A DNA stretch of 64,000 nt from GCA-2748575 sp965222725 (GTDB taxonomy: Bacteria > Pseudomonadota > Gammaproteobacteria > Pseudomonadales > Ketobacteraceae). The stretch is from NCBI GenBank assembly GCA_965222725.1, contig OZ244969.1:310001-374000 (forward strand), given 5' to 3'. Every line of letters begins with the position of its first letter. Position 1 is the stretch's first letter. A program made the translations under genes and the position numbers. The notes under the pieces were generated by a model that saw nothing but the letters and a program-made list of their open reading frames with translations, was not told where the DNA came from and ran no database searches. Positions 54,112 through 63,007 of this stretch are shown here, piece after piece.

Positions 54112-55042
54112 GGTAGGAACGCAGCAGCTTGCAGATGGGGAAACGGAGCTTGCGGAGAGTACTCCAAATAAATCGTCCACTCCTAGCTCTAGGCAGAGAG
54201 AGTTGGAGGTCAGCATCGCTGCCAAACGAATTGTTCCAGAAAGTTTGGCAGACGCGAAGAGGATTCTTAAGAAGCGAAGAAAAGAGCTGCTCGAAAATGG
54301 CTACAAGCCGAAATATACTGATGAAGAGTTGTTGTATTTAGCTTCCAAGGGGGAGGTAAATGATCGATACATCGTACGTACAGAGTGGGACAAAAACCCG
54401 GAACAAAGTTTAGGGTACACACGTGATTCGGGTAGAGCGCCAATCTGGACAACGACATTTGATCAAATTGAGCATGCAGATAGTGACCCTGAGCTCATTA
54501 CTAATATCCTCGGTTTTGATCAACCTTTTAACCCCAACGATAAATATAAAATGTATATCATAGATCAGGGTGAGGATTTCATAACCAAAAGCGACCTGTC
54601 CATAGTGCCTTCGTATGAAAAACTAGGTGATTTAACCAAAGCTGAAATGAGGAATGATAGAGGGTTTGATGCTGAATTGGTTGATAAGGTTATGACGCCA
54701 GAATATAGCGAGAAGCATGCAAAACACATGGAGGACTTTAGTGCTCAGACGAACAAAACCTATGATGAAGATGAAATCGCCAATTTCACGGCATCGATGA
54801 ATCCAGATGAAAAGAGCTTATTCAAAACCCGGCATCGAATTAATACCGAATTTGGAGCAAATCCTTTATATTCTGGTAACGGCCTTACCAAACCATACAA
54901 CAATATAGCCACCCAGTCTGAATACGGCGTATTGGAGGTATTCACTTTCCAGAGAAAACCACGACCGACAGGTGAATTGATTGAGGCGGGTAAACTTGCC
55001 AAGCTTCCATTGCCACCTTTGACTAAAGGACCTGCAAAATGA
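53888..55042 (+). CDS. Displaced VgrG C-terminal toxin module (orphan cassette)
   Basis: A frame of 384 residues starting at a GTG; it remains open further 5'. Residues 1-~75 copy the VgrG region before the TAEG junction. The rest (~75-384) is unrelated to the LHH tail: charged helices (RILKKRRKELLENGYKPKYTD), then ASKGEVNDRYIVRTEWDKNP, GYTRDSGRAPIWTTTFDQIE and KYKMYIIDQGEDF. I do not recognise the domain; the Arg/Ser/Glu-rich strands might be an ADP-ribosyltransferase-type fold, but no R-S-E signature can be fixed. Without the spike it is unlikely to be exported. Recombination through the 296-bp repeat would restore it to vgrG. The stop overlaps the next gene (ATGA). Confidence 0.7.
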   Translation: MALDFLITTLILGAGATIVVASKLRHLNKFKQIGLHIKQLAKAMKKKASFKRQSGQTGGQVDMELSKPDNQTAEGVGTQQLADGETELAESTPNKSSTPSSRQRELEVSIAAKRIVPESLADAKRILKKRRKELLENGYKPKYTDEELLYLASKGEVNDRYIVRTEWDKNPEQSLGYTRDSGRAPIWTTTFDQIEHADSDPELITNILGFDQPFNPNDKYKMYIIDQGEDFITKSDLSIVPSYEKLGDLTKAEMRNDRGFDAELVDKVMTPEYSEKHAKHMEDFSAQTNKTYDEDEIANFTASMNPDEKSLFKTRHRINTEFGANPLYSGNGLTKPYNNIATQSEYGVLEVFTFQRKPRPTGELIEAGKLAKLPLPPLTKGPAK

Positions 55043-55464
55043 AGCAAGCTGGCTTAATTGAATTAAGTGATTGCAAAATATTGATAGAAATAGACAAGGC
55101 TGATCAGCGCTACTTGGGAATTACTCTTTCAGATCACTTTGTCATTTTTCGAAGACAACATTTCAATATCAAAAGTAATAAGCTCTTGAAAAATCAACTA
55201 GAAATACCGGTTAGTGCGCTCAAATGGGTGATTGATACCATAGAAATTGGTTTTGGAAAAAATCCAGATGATGGAGGTTTGCCAAGAGATGTTTTGCACG
55301 ATCAAACAGTTATTGAAGGTGAGGAAATTAATTTACGCCGAACTATGAATTGCGGTGCTGCTAATCAACAAGGCTATACTTTAAGCAACTTTAGCCGTAA
55401 CTCCTACATTGATAAGGAAGATTGCCAAAGTATACAGCTTCCAGATTACCTATTATTTGACTAA
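55039..55464 (+). CDS. Candidate immunity protein to the displaced toxin module
   Basis: A 141-residue protein, probably beta-rich, not recognised. The ATGA overlap with the toxin-module stop and the matching low GC make it the cognate antitoxin by position. It starts MKQAGLIELSDCKILIEIDK; a tail QSIQLPDYLLFD follows. Retaining the immunity gene after displacement would protect against sibling strains that still carry that toxin. Confidence 0.62.
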   Translation: MKQAGLIELSDCKILIEIDKADQRYLGITLSDHFVIFRRQHFNIKSNKLLKNQLEIPVSALKWVIDTIEIGFGKNPDDGGLPRDVLHDQTVIEGEEINLRRTMNCGAANQQGYTLSNFSRNSYIDKEDCQSIQLPDYLLFD

Positions 55465-55803
55465 GGTCTATTAGAAATAGTTGAAAGATTTGGCTAGACC
55501 GTCATAGTTTACACGTATTGAGGTTGTTCCAAAAAAGATTGATTCAGCTACAAGGATCGATTATTCGAGAAGTTATGAGCGATATCTTTCGAACTTTAAA
55601 CCGGTAGTGTTCAAAATTCTTTCACAATATATTTAATTTTGTTTTAATGATAAACGCAGCAATAAATATTGTTGCTCCTTATTCAGAACTTGCACAACCT
55701 CAAGATGACCGTCTCCTCCACAGCAAAACCGACACACAACTAAGAGACTAACTCAATATGCTAGCCACAGGCCTTGTAATTTCTGTGGCTAGTCCCTATG
55801 CAA
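55465..55803. other. AT-rich intergenic stretch with a 10-bp hairpin
   Basis: No gene was seen in these 339 bp. A perfect stem CTAGCCACAG (55761-55770)/CTGTGGCTAG (55783-55792) sits 12 bp past the end of the leftward coiled-coil gene and may terminate or stabilise its transcript; no T-run follows. Confidence 0.5.
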
Positions 55804-57995
55804 CTAATTATCTATTATTTGTTTAAGAAGCTGACTAGAAGCCGATAGTTCTGGCACGTTAACAGGGGAGTTAACAAGAAGATTTTCCACAAATGCTTGA
55901 GTTTGTTCATACCAGGTCAAAATACCTTCCTTTATCTCTTCCTCTATAGCCAATCCCTCCGGCGCTATTTTAATGCTATTTTTAAAGTATTTAACTAGAC
56001 TCTCTGGACTGAATTGTAAATCAAGGCTTTCTGTAAACTTAACAATACTTCGACTCTTTGGCCCCTTCCCAACAAATGAAGAAAGGCTAAGCAAAAAGGA
56101 TAGAGAATACAGCTGTTCATCTAGCTCCTTTGATTTTTCTATTGAGTTTTTCCATACATTAAACCCTTCGACAAGACTACGCTCTTTATGTTTATTAATT
56201 TCAGCTTGAGCTAGATTCATCACATGCCTGAGATGACCATATCCATCCCAGCGGCGAAATTGAATCCATCGGGTAGTTAAGGTAATGTGTCTCCTTCCTT
56301 CTCTTTTCACGGTTGGATATCGAGACAACATGAAACGGTCTCCCCATAGTTTTTTTTGAGTTTCTCCGTGCCTACTCACTTGCGTTGTATAAACACTAGA
56401 AGTGTAGTATTTATCGGACTTTTCTTGCTCTCGCTCCTCAAGCAAACCCAACTTAAGAGCCTCTACTAGCGGATTAGGTTTGATGGAACTTTCGTGCGCC
56501 CAAAGATGTGGATCGTATATTTTTTCTCCAACAACACCAACATTCCACCAAACGCCATTAGAAAGCTGATCAAACTCTTCTCTATAAGGGATATAGGGCT
56601 CACCATTAGGACCATTAAGCGCAAGCTTGTGCTCGTCTAGATCTTTTACGTTAACAACACTAACAACGGTGTATTCCAATTGCTTGGTAGTGAAGCCCGC
56701 GCTATTCCAGGATGTTTTTTCCTTTATGCCTTTCAACCAAACTCTATCAGCTTCACGCTGTATTTCAGCAGCCTTTTCATTCAACAATGAAACCAAGGTG
56801 GCCTTTATATTCTCCATTTGTTGAAACACTTCCTTTTTATGTGTCACGCGGTCAAGAGCTTCGATCAGCGATAGACAATCGGAGTGAGCACGCTTGCAAT
56901 TTTCATTTAACTCCATAGATAAATCATCATAGTATGAAGATTTAAATACTTCATAGGCTCCTTGCGCAGCAACTGAGAAAATTAAGGGGTGAAAAATATG
57001 TTCTTCAGATCCAATCGTACCAATCCTGCTCCAGGGGTGTGGATAGCTTCTAAGAGACGCCAACCCTAATATTTGCTTGGTATCCTGATTTGTAAGACCT
57101 GGTTTTGTATAGTCAGCATTGTATGCCTTCTTGAATCCACTCACCAGTATCGATAGGTCCTTTGCATCTATCTGTGTATTTGTTTTCTTAGATACAACTA
57201 AAGCTGATGTAGCTTCCGCAAGCTCTTCAATTTCATTTTCGATTTCTTCACGCAGCTCAACCCAAGTATAAGCATAAAAAGTACTCTGCATGTCAGAAAG
57301 TTGATCCTTGATTAAATCAAACTCTTCAGTAACCAGATCTTCTAATTGTTCTAGCATGACTTTGATTTGGTCTTGGTTTCTTAACGAAGCACTCAGTTTC
57401 TTGTTGATTACTTCTAACTGCTTTGAGATAACTTTATAGAAGGGGTTAGATGCCGGCTTTTTCTTATTCATGAAGATCGAGATGACAGCCATAGCTGCTG
57501 CCACATAAGGCATAACAGTTGCCACCGCTGAAAACGCCCCAACCATTACTCCAGAGCTTAACAGCGCATTAGATACCATACCCATTGCATGGACGACTTC
57601 CTGCCCTTTATCAACCTTGAGAACATCATTTAGTAGGAAGTCAGCAACATAAAGAGATGAATTTAAACCTTGCCTAGCTTTTTGGGAAACTTCGGCCTTT
57701 TTTCTTGCTCTATTAAGAGTATCCAAACTGTTTTGTAGTTGTTCAACACCGTCTTCAATAACGCTGACTCCCATTTGGACCTTGCTGAAGCCGTCTTCAA
57801 ACTTGCCAAATTGAGACTCAATAGATTTAACTTTATCTTCGATGAGAACATTGAGATCGGCCTTTAAATCTTCGATTTTAGCATCGTAGTTAGCATCCAT
57901 ATTGCGAAAGCTAGATTCCATCATATTGCGGAGACCAACTTCTTTCTCAAGTAATTTTCCTGTAAAAAAAGTCGCGTTAAATTCCAACTGTGATT
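55804..57995 (-). pseudogene. C-terminal part of an IS-interrupted coiled-coil protein
   Basis: About 730 codons from the IS end to the TAA. The part begins QLEFNATFFTGKLLEKEVG and is coiled coil for ~110 residues, then a hydrophobic hairpin (ALLSSGVMVGAFSAVATVMPY-type, with VAAAMAVISIFM) and a second coiled coil (KQLEVINKKLSASLRNQDQI ... ENEIEELAEATSAL). A ~400-residue C-terminal region has no known motif. Two amphipathic coils around a hydrophobic hairpin resemble alpha-pore-forming toxins, which is inference. A start within the IS (MRLKLCLLFLGKIKS) gives a fused frame to 58035, probably fortuitous. Confidence 0.7.
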
Positions 57996-58025
57996 TGATC
58001 TTCCCCAGAAAAAGTAGACACAGTT

Positions 58026-58898
58026 TTAAGCGCACATACGCTCATATTCCTGCTCAAATACATTCGGGCTTTTATAACCCAGATAACTATGCCGACGCTG
58101 GCTGTTGTAAAACATTTCAATATACTCAAACACACAAGCATAAGCTTCCTGCTTGGTGGTGACATCCTCTGGGTAGAGTGCTTCTACTTTGAAGCGCGCA
58201 AAGAAGGATTCCATCGCCGCATTGTCCCAGCAATTGCCTTTTCTGCTCATGCTGGGCTGTACCCCCTCGTCATACAACAGCGCCTGGTATTCGCCTGATC
58301 GATACTGCACACCACGATCGGAATGCAGTATTAACCCCGGTTCAACATTGCGTGCCGCCACAGCCATTTCAAATGCATCTATGATCAATTGATTGGTCAT
58401 GGTGGTATCCAGTGACCAACCGATTATCTTGCGAGAGAACAAATCCATCACCACAGCCAGATACACAAAGGCCTTCTCTATCTTGATGTAAGTGATATCT
58501 GAGACCCACTTTTCATCTGGTCGGCTCGCTGTAAAATCTCGCCTCAACAGATTATCACTGACATGATTATGTGCCAACACGTCTGGAAAATAGTTGTAGC
58601 CTTTCCCATTTCGAGCCATAAGCCCTTGTTCTGACATGATTTTGGCCACAGTATTCTCGCTTATGGCAAACCCTGACTCATTAAGCTCCAGCGTCATTCG
58701 AGGTGAACCATAACGAGATTTAAGCTCATGAAAGCGCTTCACCAACAGTCGCTCAGCTTCTAGCTTTCTCAAATCCCGAGCACTGGGCTTTCGATTCCGC
58801 CATTTATAGTACCCCGAACGACTGACCTTCGCCCATTTACACATCTTGGCCACAGCATACTGGCCGCGCAATGAATCAATGAAAGCGTACTTCACCAC
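58026..58898 (-). CDS. IS3-family transposase OrfB (catalytic)
   Basis: A 290-residue DDE transposase. The catalytic residues are in DEKWVSDITYIKIEKAF (first Asp), LHSDRGVQYRSGEY (second Asp) and MSRKGNCWDNAAMESFFARFK (Glu). The N-terminal HTH-like region (YAVAKMCKWAKVSRSGYYKW) is typical. It is read as an OrfAB fusion through a -1 frameshift at the A6G heptamer in the orfA end. All key residues are present. Confidence 0.95.
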   Translation of the reverse strand: MVKYAFIDSLRGQYAVAKMCKWAKVSRSGYYKWRNRKPSARDLRKLEAERLLVKRFHELKSRYGSPRMTLELNESGFAISENTVAKIMSEQGLMARNGKGYNYFPDVLAHNHVSDNLLRRDFTASRPDEKWVSDITYIKIEKAFVYLAVVMDLFSRKIIGWSLDTTMTNQLIIDAFEMAVAARNVEPGLILHSDRGVQYRSGEYQALLYDEGVQPSMSRKGNCWDNAAMESFFARFKVEALYPEDVTTKQEAYACVFEYIEMFYNSQRRHSYLGYKSPNVFEQEYERMCA

Positions 58899-59209
58899 TT
58901 GTCTTTGCTGAAGTACGCCGTCGCCTTTTTTAGAAATTCGTTTTCCTCTTTGAGATCAGCAATCTCACGCTTGAGTTTACGAACTTCCTCACTCTCTTGC
59001 TTGGAATAATCGACACCGTTCATACTGTTGAACTGCTTCTCCGACAATCGCTTATATTGACGACGCCAATTATAAATCTGTCCAGGGTGAATCCCTAACT
59101 CTTTTGCCACTTCAGCTGCGCTGGTGTTGGGATCTTCAGAACGGCGAACAGCCTCTCTTCGAAAATCCTCGGTATAGTGGTTGTATTTGTTTTTACGCTT
59201 TTTAGGCAT
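58892..59209 (-). CDS. IS3-family transposase OrfA (DNA-binding)
   Basis: A 105-residue protein with an N-terminal HTH (TEDFRREAVRRSEDPNTSAAEVAKELGIHPGQIYNWRRQ) and a C-terminal leucine-zipper-like coil (VRKLKREIADLKEENEFLKKA). It overlaps orfB by 7 bp and ends with the frameshift site. Confidence 0.95.
   Translation of the reverse strand: MPKKRKNKYNHYTEDFRREAVRRSEDPNTSAAEVAKELGIHPGQIYNWRRQYKRLSEKQFNSMNGVDYSKQESEEVRKLKREIADLKEENEFLKKATAYFSKDKW
58925..58931 (-). promoter_or_regulatory. -1 programmed ribosomal frameshift heptamer
   Basis: On the minus strand, A AAA AAG precedes GCGACG near the end of orfA. A -1 slip joins KKG to DGVLQQRQVVKYAFIDS, the frame of orfB. Confidence 0.8.
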
Positions 59210-59265
59210 TGTTAATACACCTCGTTAGTTGGTAGTGAGGTGTCTACTTTTCTTGGGGAACTTGG

Positions 59266-59702
59266 GATTCTAACGCCGATATTCTGTTATTTAGAACATC
59301 ATCATTTCGCCGCTCCTCAGCTAACGTATACAGCTGGTACAAAAACGGTCCAACAACAGCTCCTACTGCCCATAATGCAGCAAGTGGTGACGCAGCGGTT
59401 ATACCAATTAATCCCGTAGTCACACCAACAGTTGCCACTAGTGCATTGACAGCACCTTCGTCAATTTTGTCTAAAGCTGAAATAGCTGCCGCTTGTTCTT
59501 TAGAAAGGGCTGTATCTTTTATATTTTGAAAACTGTTTTCTGAGATGTTCTTACTAAAATTTATCTCTATCTGATCTGGGGATAAATTTAGAATCCTGCT
59601 ATCAACTATATACCTGAAGCTGGACACTGCAGATCTTATCTTGACATCAGTGGACTTCTGTATGATGTAAGCTCCAATGATTTTACCGTTATCTATATTC
59701 AC
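59266..59702 (-). pseudogene. N-terminal part of the IS-interrupted coiled-coil protein
   Basis: 146 codons from a GTG start with GAGGAG upstream (MNIDNGKIIGAYIIQ ...), interrupted by the IS. Reading continues into the IS as SQVPQEK and stops at 59244. It includes a hydrophobic Gly/Ala segment (NALVATVGVTTGLIGITAAS; LAALWAVGAVVGPFLYQLY). Joining it to 55804-57991 with one GATT copy gives 2625 bp, exactly 875 codons, with the sequence NNRISALES-QLEFNATFF across the junction. The ancestral protein would be 874 residues. Confidence 0.9.
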
Positions 59703-60317
59703 AAGTTTCTCCTCTTAATTAGTGCGGATTATTCCATTTTTTGTTAGATCAACATTACTTCCAGTTGCTAGTTATAGTTAGAGCGGTTAGAAGCCGCTAA
59801 GTAGAATACATGCTGACTTTACCTACGGTTGGCTCTATGTCGAGATTGACAGCCGCTGCAGACGCTGCCTATTCTTCGAATAATTTAATTTCGAACCCTT
59901 AACAGAAAAGCATGATCAAAAAACATCCACACAAGGTGATCCCGTTATACTTGCGTTTCCAATATCTTCAATAATCGCAGCAGTTATTCTAAGATCGGCG
60001 TTTTAGTATGCATTGTCCAGATAAATGCTTTTGCGTATCTGAGCACACTTGCTTTTTGCCCAAAACCTCAACGGAAAACGCAAGAATGCTGAACCGGCAT
60101 TGTTTACATACAAAACAAAGCATAAGAAAGACAACGGCGCCCAACACGACCTACAACGAGACGCTGACCTTGCCACCCAAGCGGCTATAGACTTATTGGC
60201 CCATAACATTGGGCTCAGGCGCTACCATCATCACTGCCTGCAACAGACTCCATTTGAGTTGATTCAAGCAAAACCGACTGAATTTCAAACAGCTTTCAAA
60301 GGAGATGAAGAATAAGA
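59703..60317. other. AT-rich accessory DNA without a confirmed gene
   Basis: No convincing intact gene. A frame at 60049-60315 (TTG start, no ribosome-binding site) ends FELIQAKPTEFQTAFKGDEE and may be the 5' part of the remnant just downstream. The left part probably holds the promoter of the interrupted coiled-coil gene. Confidence 0.5.
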
Positions 60318-60612
60318 ACTCATTCAAAACACTAACCCAGGAAAATTGGTAACCAAAAGCAGACGCACCTTTTGAAGGCTATATCGTCTCTATTGTTTCC
60401 AACCAACATATTGGTACTTATAGAAGTAAAAATGGAAAAGCTGTGACAGATACTCAAGCCTGTCAACCTGGATATCTCTACGATATTAAAATTCCGGACG
60501 TGGTATATACAAGGCTTACCCCGAAAACCCATTCCAGCATGAGGAGAAGATTGTATCTATTTGGATATCAAAACCTGTAGGACCCTGGATAAAAATAACT
60601 GACTATAATTGA
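60318..60612 (+). pseudogene. Frameshifted remnant of a small gene
   Basis: Three consecutive frames carry protein-like sequence in a natural order: NTNPGKLVTK; then ADAPFEGYIVSIVSNQHIGT ... QPGYLYDIKIPDVVY; then KAYPENPFQHEEKIVSIWIS...DYN and a TGA at 60610. A 1-nt loss near 60510 and another shift near 60360 explain the breaks. No family was recognised. Confidence 0.5.
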
Positions 60613-60647
60613 TTAATTAATGTCTCAAATCGCACAGGAGAGTAGTT

Positions 60648-61046
60648 TTGGGGAAAACGTATCTACCTAACGTCATTAATGGGCCAGCAATTCAAAACCA
60701 AATTGAGATCACCACATTCCTTACAAATGCCCAACCAAACATCACATATAATGATGGCAACAACTTGACTGGGACTTTAACGGGCGAAGATTATTTCGAG
60801 CTTTTATGTACACTAAGATCCATTGCTTCTTCGCAGGGAAAGGACATTCTATGCCAAGGCTCCCTGATAAATGTCTATCCAGGAGGGTTAGCATCTGATC
60901 AAAGTTTAGGTGAAATCGCTCAAAAATATGATTCAAACAAAAAGACTTTCGGTGAAGTTGCTATATTTTCACCGGCATCAGCATCCGACATCAAAAATAT
61001 AGCACCACCTGAAGATCAAAAGGCACATAGAAGAAAAGTAATCTGA
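60648..61046 (+). CDS. Small protein of unknown function
   Basis: A 132-residue protein with a TTG start and an AGGAGAG five bases upstream. It is acidic and not recognised; the N-terminus reads GKTYLPNVINGPAIQNQIEI and the C-terminus is polar (PPEDQKAHRRKVI). GC is low like the island around it. It is the only intact gene in this stretch and sits beside an interrupted toxin-like gene, so an immunity role is one possibility, without direct support. Confidence 0.55.
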   Translation: MGKTYLPNVINGPAIQNQIEITTFLTNAQPNITYNDGNNLTGTLTGEDYFELLCTLRSIASSQGKDILCQGSLINVYPGGLASDQSLGEIAQKYDSNKKTFGEVAIFSPASASDIKNIAPPEDQKAHRRKVI

Positions 61047-61079
61047 CTCTGCCGTGCGACAGATCAGGTTACACGATTG

Positions 61080-61532
61080 CTAGCCCAAGACTGCTTCAGA
61101 AACATCTTTAGACTGCTCACCCCACCCAATAGCCAGCTTCTCCTGATAGAAAAAGAAGTCTCTCACTTCGACTATTCTGCGGGACTTTATTCTGACCAGA
61201 TTTGCCCCGACGTTAGTTACCTTTACGCCGTCCTTATTGGTAAGGTTAACCGTCCACTGGGCTATCAGGTTATTGGTACCTGTAATATCAAAGATATTCT
61301 CAACGCATACATGATTCAGTTGAAAATCGATAATTTCAAAATGATCCATCATATTCTGAAACCATCGTCTGATATTCTCTTTATCCTGAAATGTACCACT
61401 GACGGACAACTGCCCGGGGTAGTGAAATACGCTATCTTCCGACCAGTCTGCCATGAATTTTGTCAGGTTTTTATCACCCAACAGCCGAAAAGCACTCTCC
61501 AACTTCTTTTTTGCAACCAGCGAACCAATCAT
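61080..61532 (-). CDS. SnoaL/NTF2-like domain protein
   Basis: A 150-residue protein with the NTF2 cone fold: an N-terminal helix (SAFRLLGDKNLTKFMADW), SEDSVFHYPG, the strand region FDITGTNNLIAQWTVNLTN and a C-terminal VGANLVRIKSRRIVEVRDFFF. This matches SnoaL-like polyketide cyclase/ketosteroid-isomerase relatives, a family of varied or unknown ligands. Single gene, convergent with 60648-61046. Confidence 0.82.
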   Translation of the reverse strand: MIGSLVAKKKLESAFRLLGDKNLTKFMADWSEDSVFHYPGQLSVSGTFQDKENIRRWFQNMMDHFEIIDFQLNHVCVENIFDITGTNNLIAQWTVNLTNKDGVKVTNVGANLVRIKSRRIVEVRDFFFYQEKLAIGWGEQSKDVSEAVLG

Positions 61533-61680
61533 TTAAATCTCCTTTTTAAACTGATCTGTATTCTGGATTCCTGGCTGAAAGGCTAACATGCAAGCCACAC
61601 AAAATTGAACGCTTTAATGGTAACTGCACTGGAAAGGATTGTTGCACTATTGGATGCAATAACTGATTCAAGAATTGGTT

Positions 61681-61725
61681 AAAAAGGTTCGCTGGCAGGC
61701 GCCATGACTACCCTCCTGCCAGCGA
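61681..61725 (-). terminator. Rho-independent terminator of the yceI/cytochrome b561 pair
   Basis: On the minus strand, TCGCTGGCAGG (61725-61715) pairs with CCTGCCAGCGA (61699-61689) and is followed by ACC and TTTTT (61685-61681). It lies 11 bp after the YceI stop. Confidence 0.88.
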
Positions 61726-61735
61726 CGATATAGCC

Positions 61736-62323
61736 TTATTGCTTGATGGTTTCTATATCCAGCAACAGCTCCACTTCCGTGGACGCTGGCCCCAGATCAT
61801 AATCAATCCCGTAATCTTTCAGTTTCAGGGTTACATTGCCGGTAAAACCATGACGGTAACCGCCCCAGGGATCCTTGCCGCCGCCCACATGGGCAATGGG
61901 AATTTCCACATCACGGGTCACACCGTGCAGGGTCAGTTTGCCTTTCAGTAAGCCGGTTTTCTCTCCGGTTTTTTCCACAGAGGTACTGACAAATTCGGCA
62001 GTAGGATATTTTTTCACGTTCAGTATCTCATCACTCCGTAAGTGCTTATCGCGTTCGGCGTGATTACTATCAAGGCTGGCAGTGTCCACGGTGACTTTAA
62101 TGGAGGAGTTTTCCGGGTTTTCCTCATCCAGCATCAGTTCGCCACTGAATTTGTCAAAGCGGCCATACAGCCAGCTGTAACCCAGGTGCTGGATCTTGAA
62201 CTGAATAAAGGCATGAGCGCCTTCGGTGTCGATAATGTACTTTTCCGGTGCGGCAACAGCTTGCCCCATTCCCAGCAAAGTGAGCAACAGAACCATGGGG
62301 GATAACAGACGAGAGATTTTCAT
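61736..62323 (-). CDS. YceI-family periplasmic protein
   Basis: A 195-residue protein with a signal peptide (cleavage near AVAAPE) and a lipocalin-like barrel: YIIDTEGAHAFIQFKIQHLGYSWLYGRFDKFSGELML, then SSIKVTVDTASLDSNHAERD, HGVTRDVEIPIAHVG and a closing strand. YceI proteins bind isoprenoids/polyprenyl compounds. It is 9 bp downstream of the cytochrome b561 gene, as with E. coli yceJ-yceI, and shares its terminator. Confidence 0.94.
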   Translation of the reverse strand: MKISRLLSPMVLLLTLLGMGQAVAAPEKYIIDTEGAHAFIQFKIQHLGYSWLYGRFDKFSGELMLDEENPENSSIKVTVDTASLDSNHAERDKHLRSDEILNVKKYPTAEFVSTSVEKTGEKTGLLKGKLTLHGVTRDVEIPIAHVGGGKDPWGGYRHGFTGNVTLKLKDYGIDYDLGPASTEVELLLDIETIKQ

Positions 62324-62332
62324 AGTGTTTCC

Positions 62333-62899
62333 TTATTCTCCGGTTGATGAAAACTTGGCATTGATCATTCGCTTCAGGGTGCTGTCTTTATCCACAAAAT
62401 GGTGTTTTAGCGCAGCCCCCGCATGCAACCCGGCCAGCCCGATCAGGCTGCAGGCCAGGTAAAAATGGAAATCACCGGCAATGTCTTCCTGATTGTCGAT
62501 TCCGGTGGTTACCGCAGGAATTTCGAACCAGCCAAATACCGACACTGCCCGGCCATCGGCGGTGGAAATCATATAGCCGCTGATCACCACCAGCAGGATA
62601 AGACAATAAATAACGACATGTGTTACCGCTGCCAGCGCTTTTTCCCAGTTTTTATGGCTGGCCAGGGGGTGTGGCCGGGTATTGACTGCCCGCCAGATCA
62701 GGCGCAGCCCCCACAGGCCGAATAACAAGATGCCAACAGACTTATGCCAGTCAGGGGCGGTTTTGTACCAGGGGGAATAATAATTGAGTTCAGTCATCCA
62801 CAGGCCAACGGTGAACAGGCCAATAATCACGACGGCCATCAGCCAGTGCAGCAGGATGGCTATCAGTCCATAGCCCTGTGTTGTATTTTTAATACCCAT
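62333..62899 (-). CDS. Cytochrome b561-family membrane protein
   Basis: A 188-residue protein with four hydrophobic helices and His residues for two b haems (AILLHWLMAVVIIG; DWHKSVGILLFGLWGLRLIW; VTHVVIYCLILLVVISGY; GLHAGAALKHHFVDKD). It is the E. coli YceJ/CybB-type. It probably transfers electrons from quinol to a periplasmic acceptor; YceI may carry the lipid-like partner. A few bp separate it from yceI. Confidence 0.92.
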   Translation of the reverse strand: MGIKNTTQGYGLIAILLHWLMAVVIIGLFTVGLWMTELNYYSPWYKTAPDWHKSVGILLFGLWGLRLIWRAVNTRPHPLASHKNWEKALAAVTHVVIYCLILLVVISGYMISTADGRAVSVFGWFEIPAVTTGIDNQEDIAGDFHFYLACSLIGLAGLHAGAALKHHFVDKDSTLKRMINAKFSSTGE

Positions 62900-63007
62900 T
62901 GGCGAAACTGTGCTTTCCCTTATTTTGTGTCAGGCTTTTACTGTTGCTATTGTTGCTATGCCGTTAAACATACCCCAGAAATTTATCACACAAAAGGAAC
63001 ATTGATC

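Larger units (their letters stand above)
57996..59265 (-). mobile_element. IS3-family insertion sequence
   Basis: A 1270-bp element with orfA and orfB. Subterminal inverted repeats share TTCCCCA and AAAAGTAGACAC with two mismatches between the ends. The 4-bp direct repeat GATT flanks it (57992-57995 and 59266-59269), and the host frame closes exactly with one copy retained. The ends start TGATCTTCCCC on the left but are not a strict TG...CA on the right (CCAAGTTCCCC). The structure is intact, so it may be active. Confidence 0.92.

Noticed and set aside
57996..58035. IS-internal start of the coiled-coil gene (MRLKLCLLFLGKIKS)
   Set aside because: This frame comes from the IS end and adds only a few codons; the true N-terminus is on the other side of the IS.
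60049..60315. Intact 88-codon gene
   Set aside because: TTG start without ribosome-binding site and no recognisable sequence; it may be the 5' part of the frameshifted remnant.
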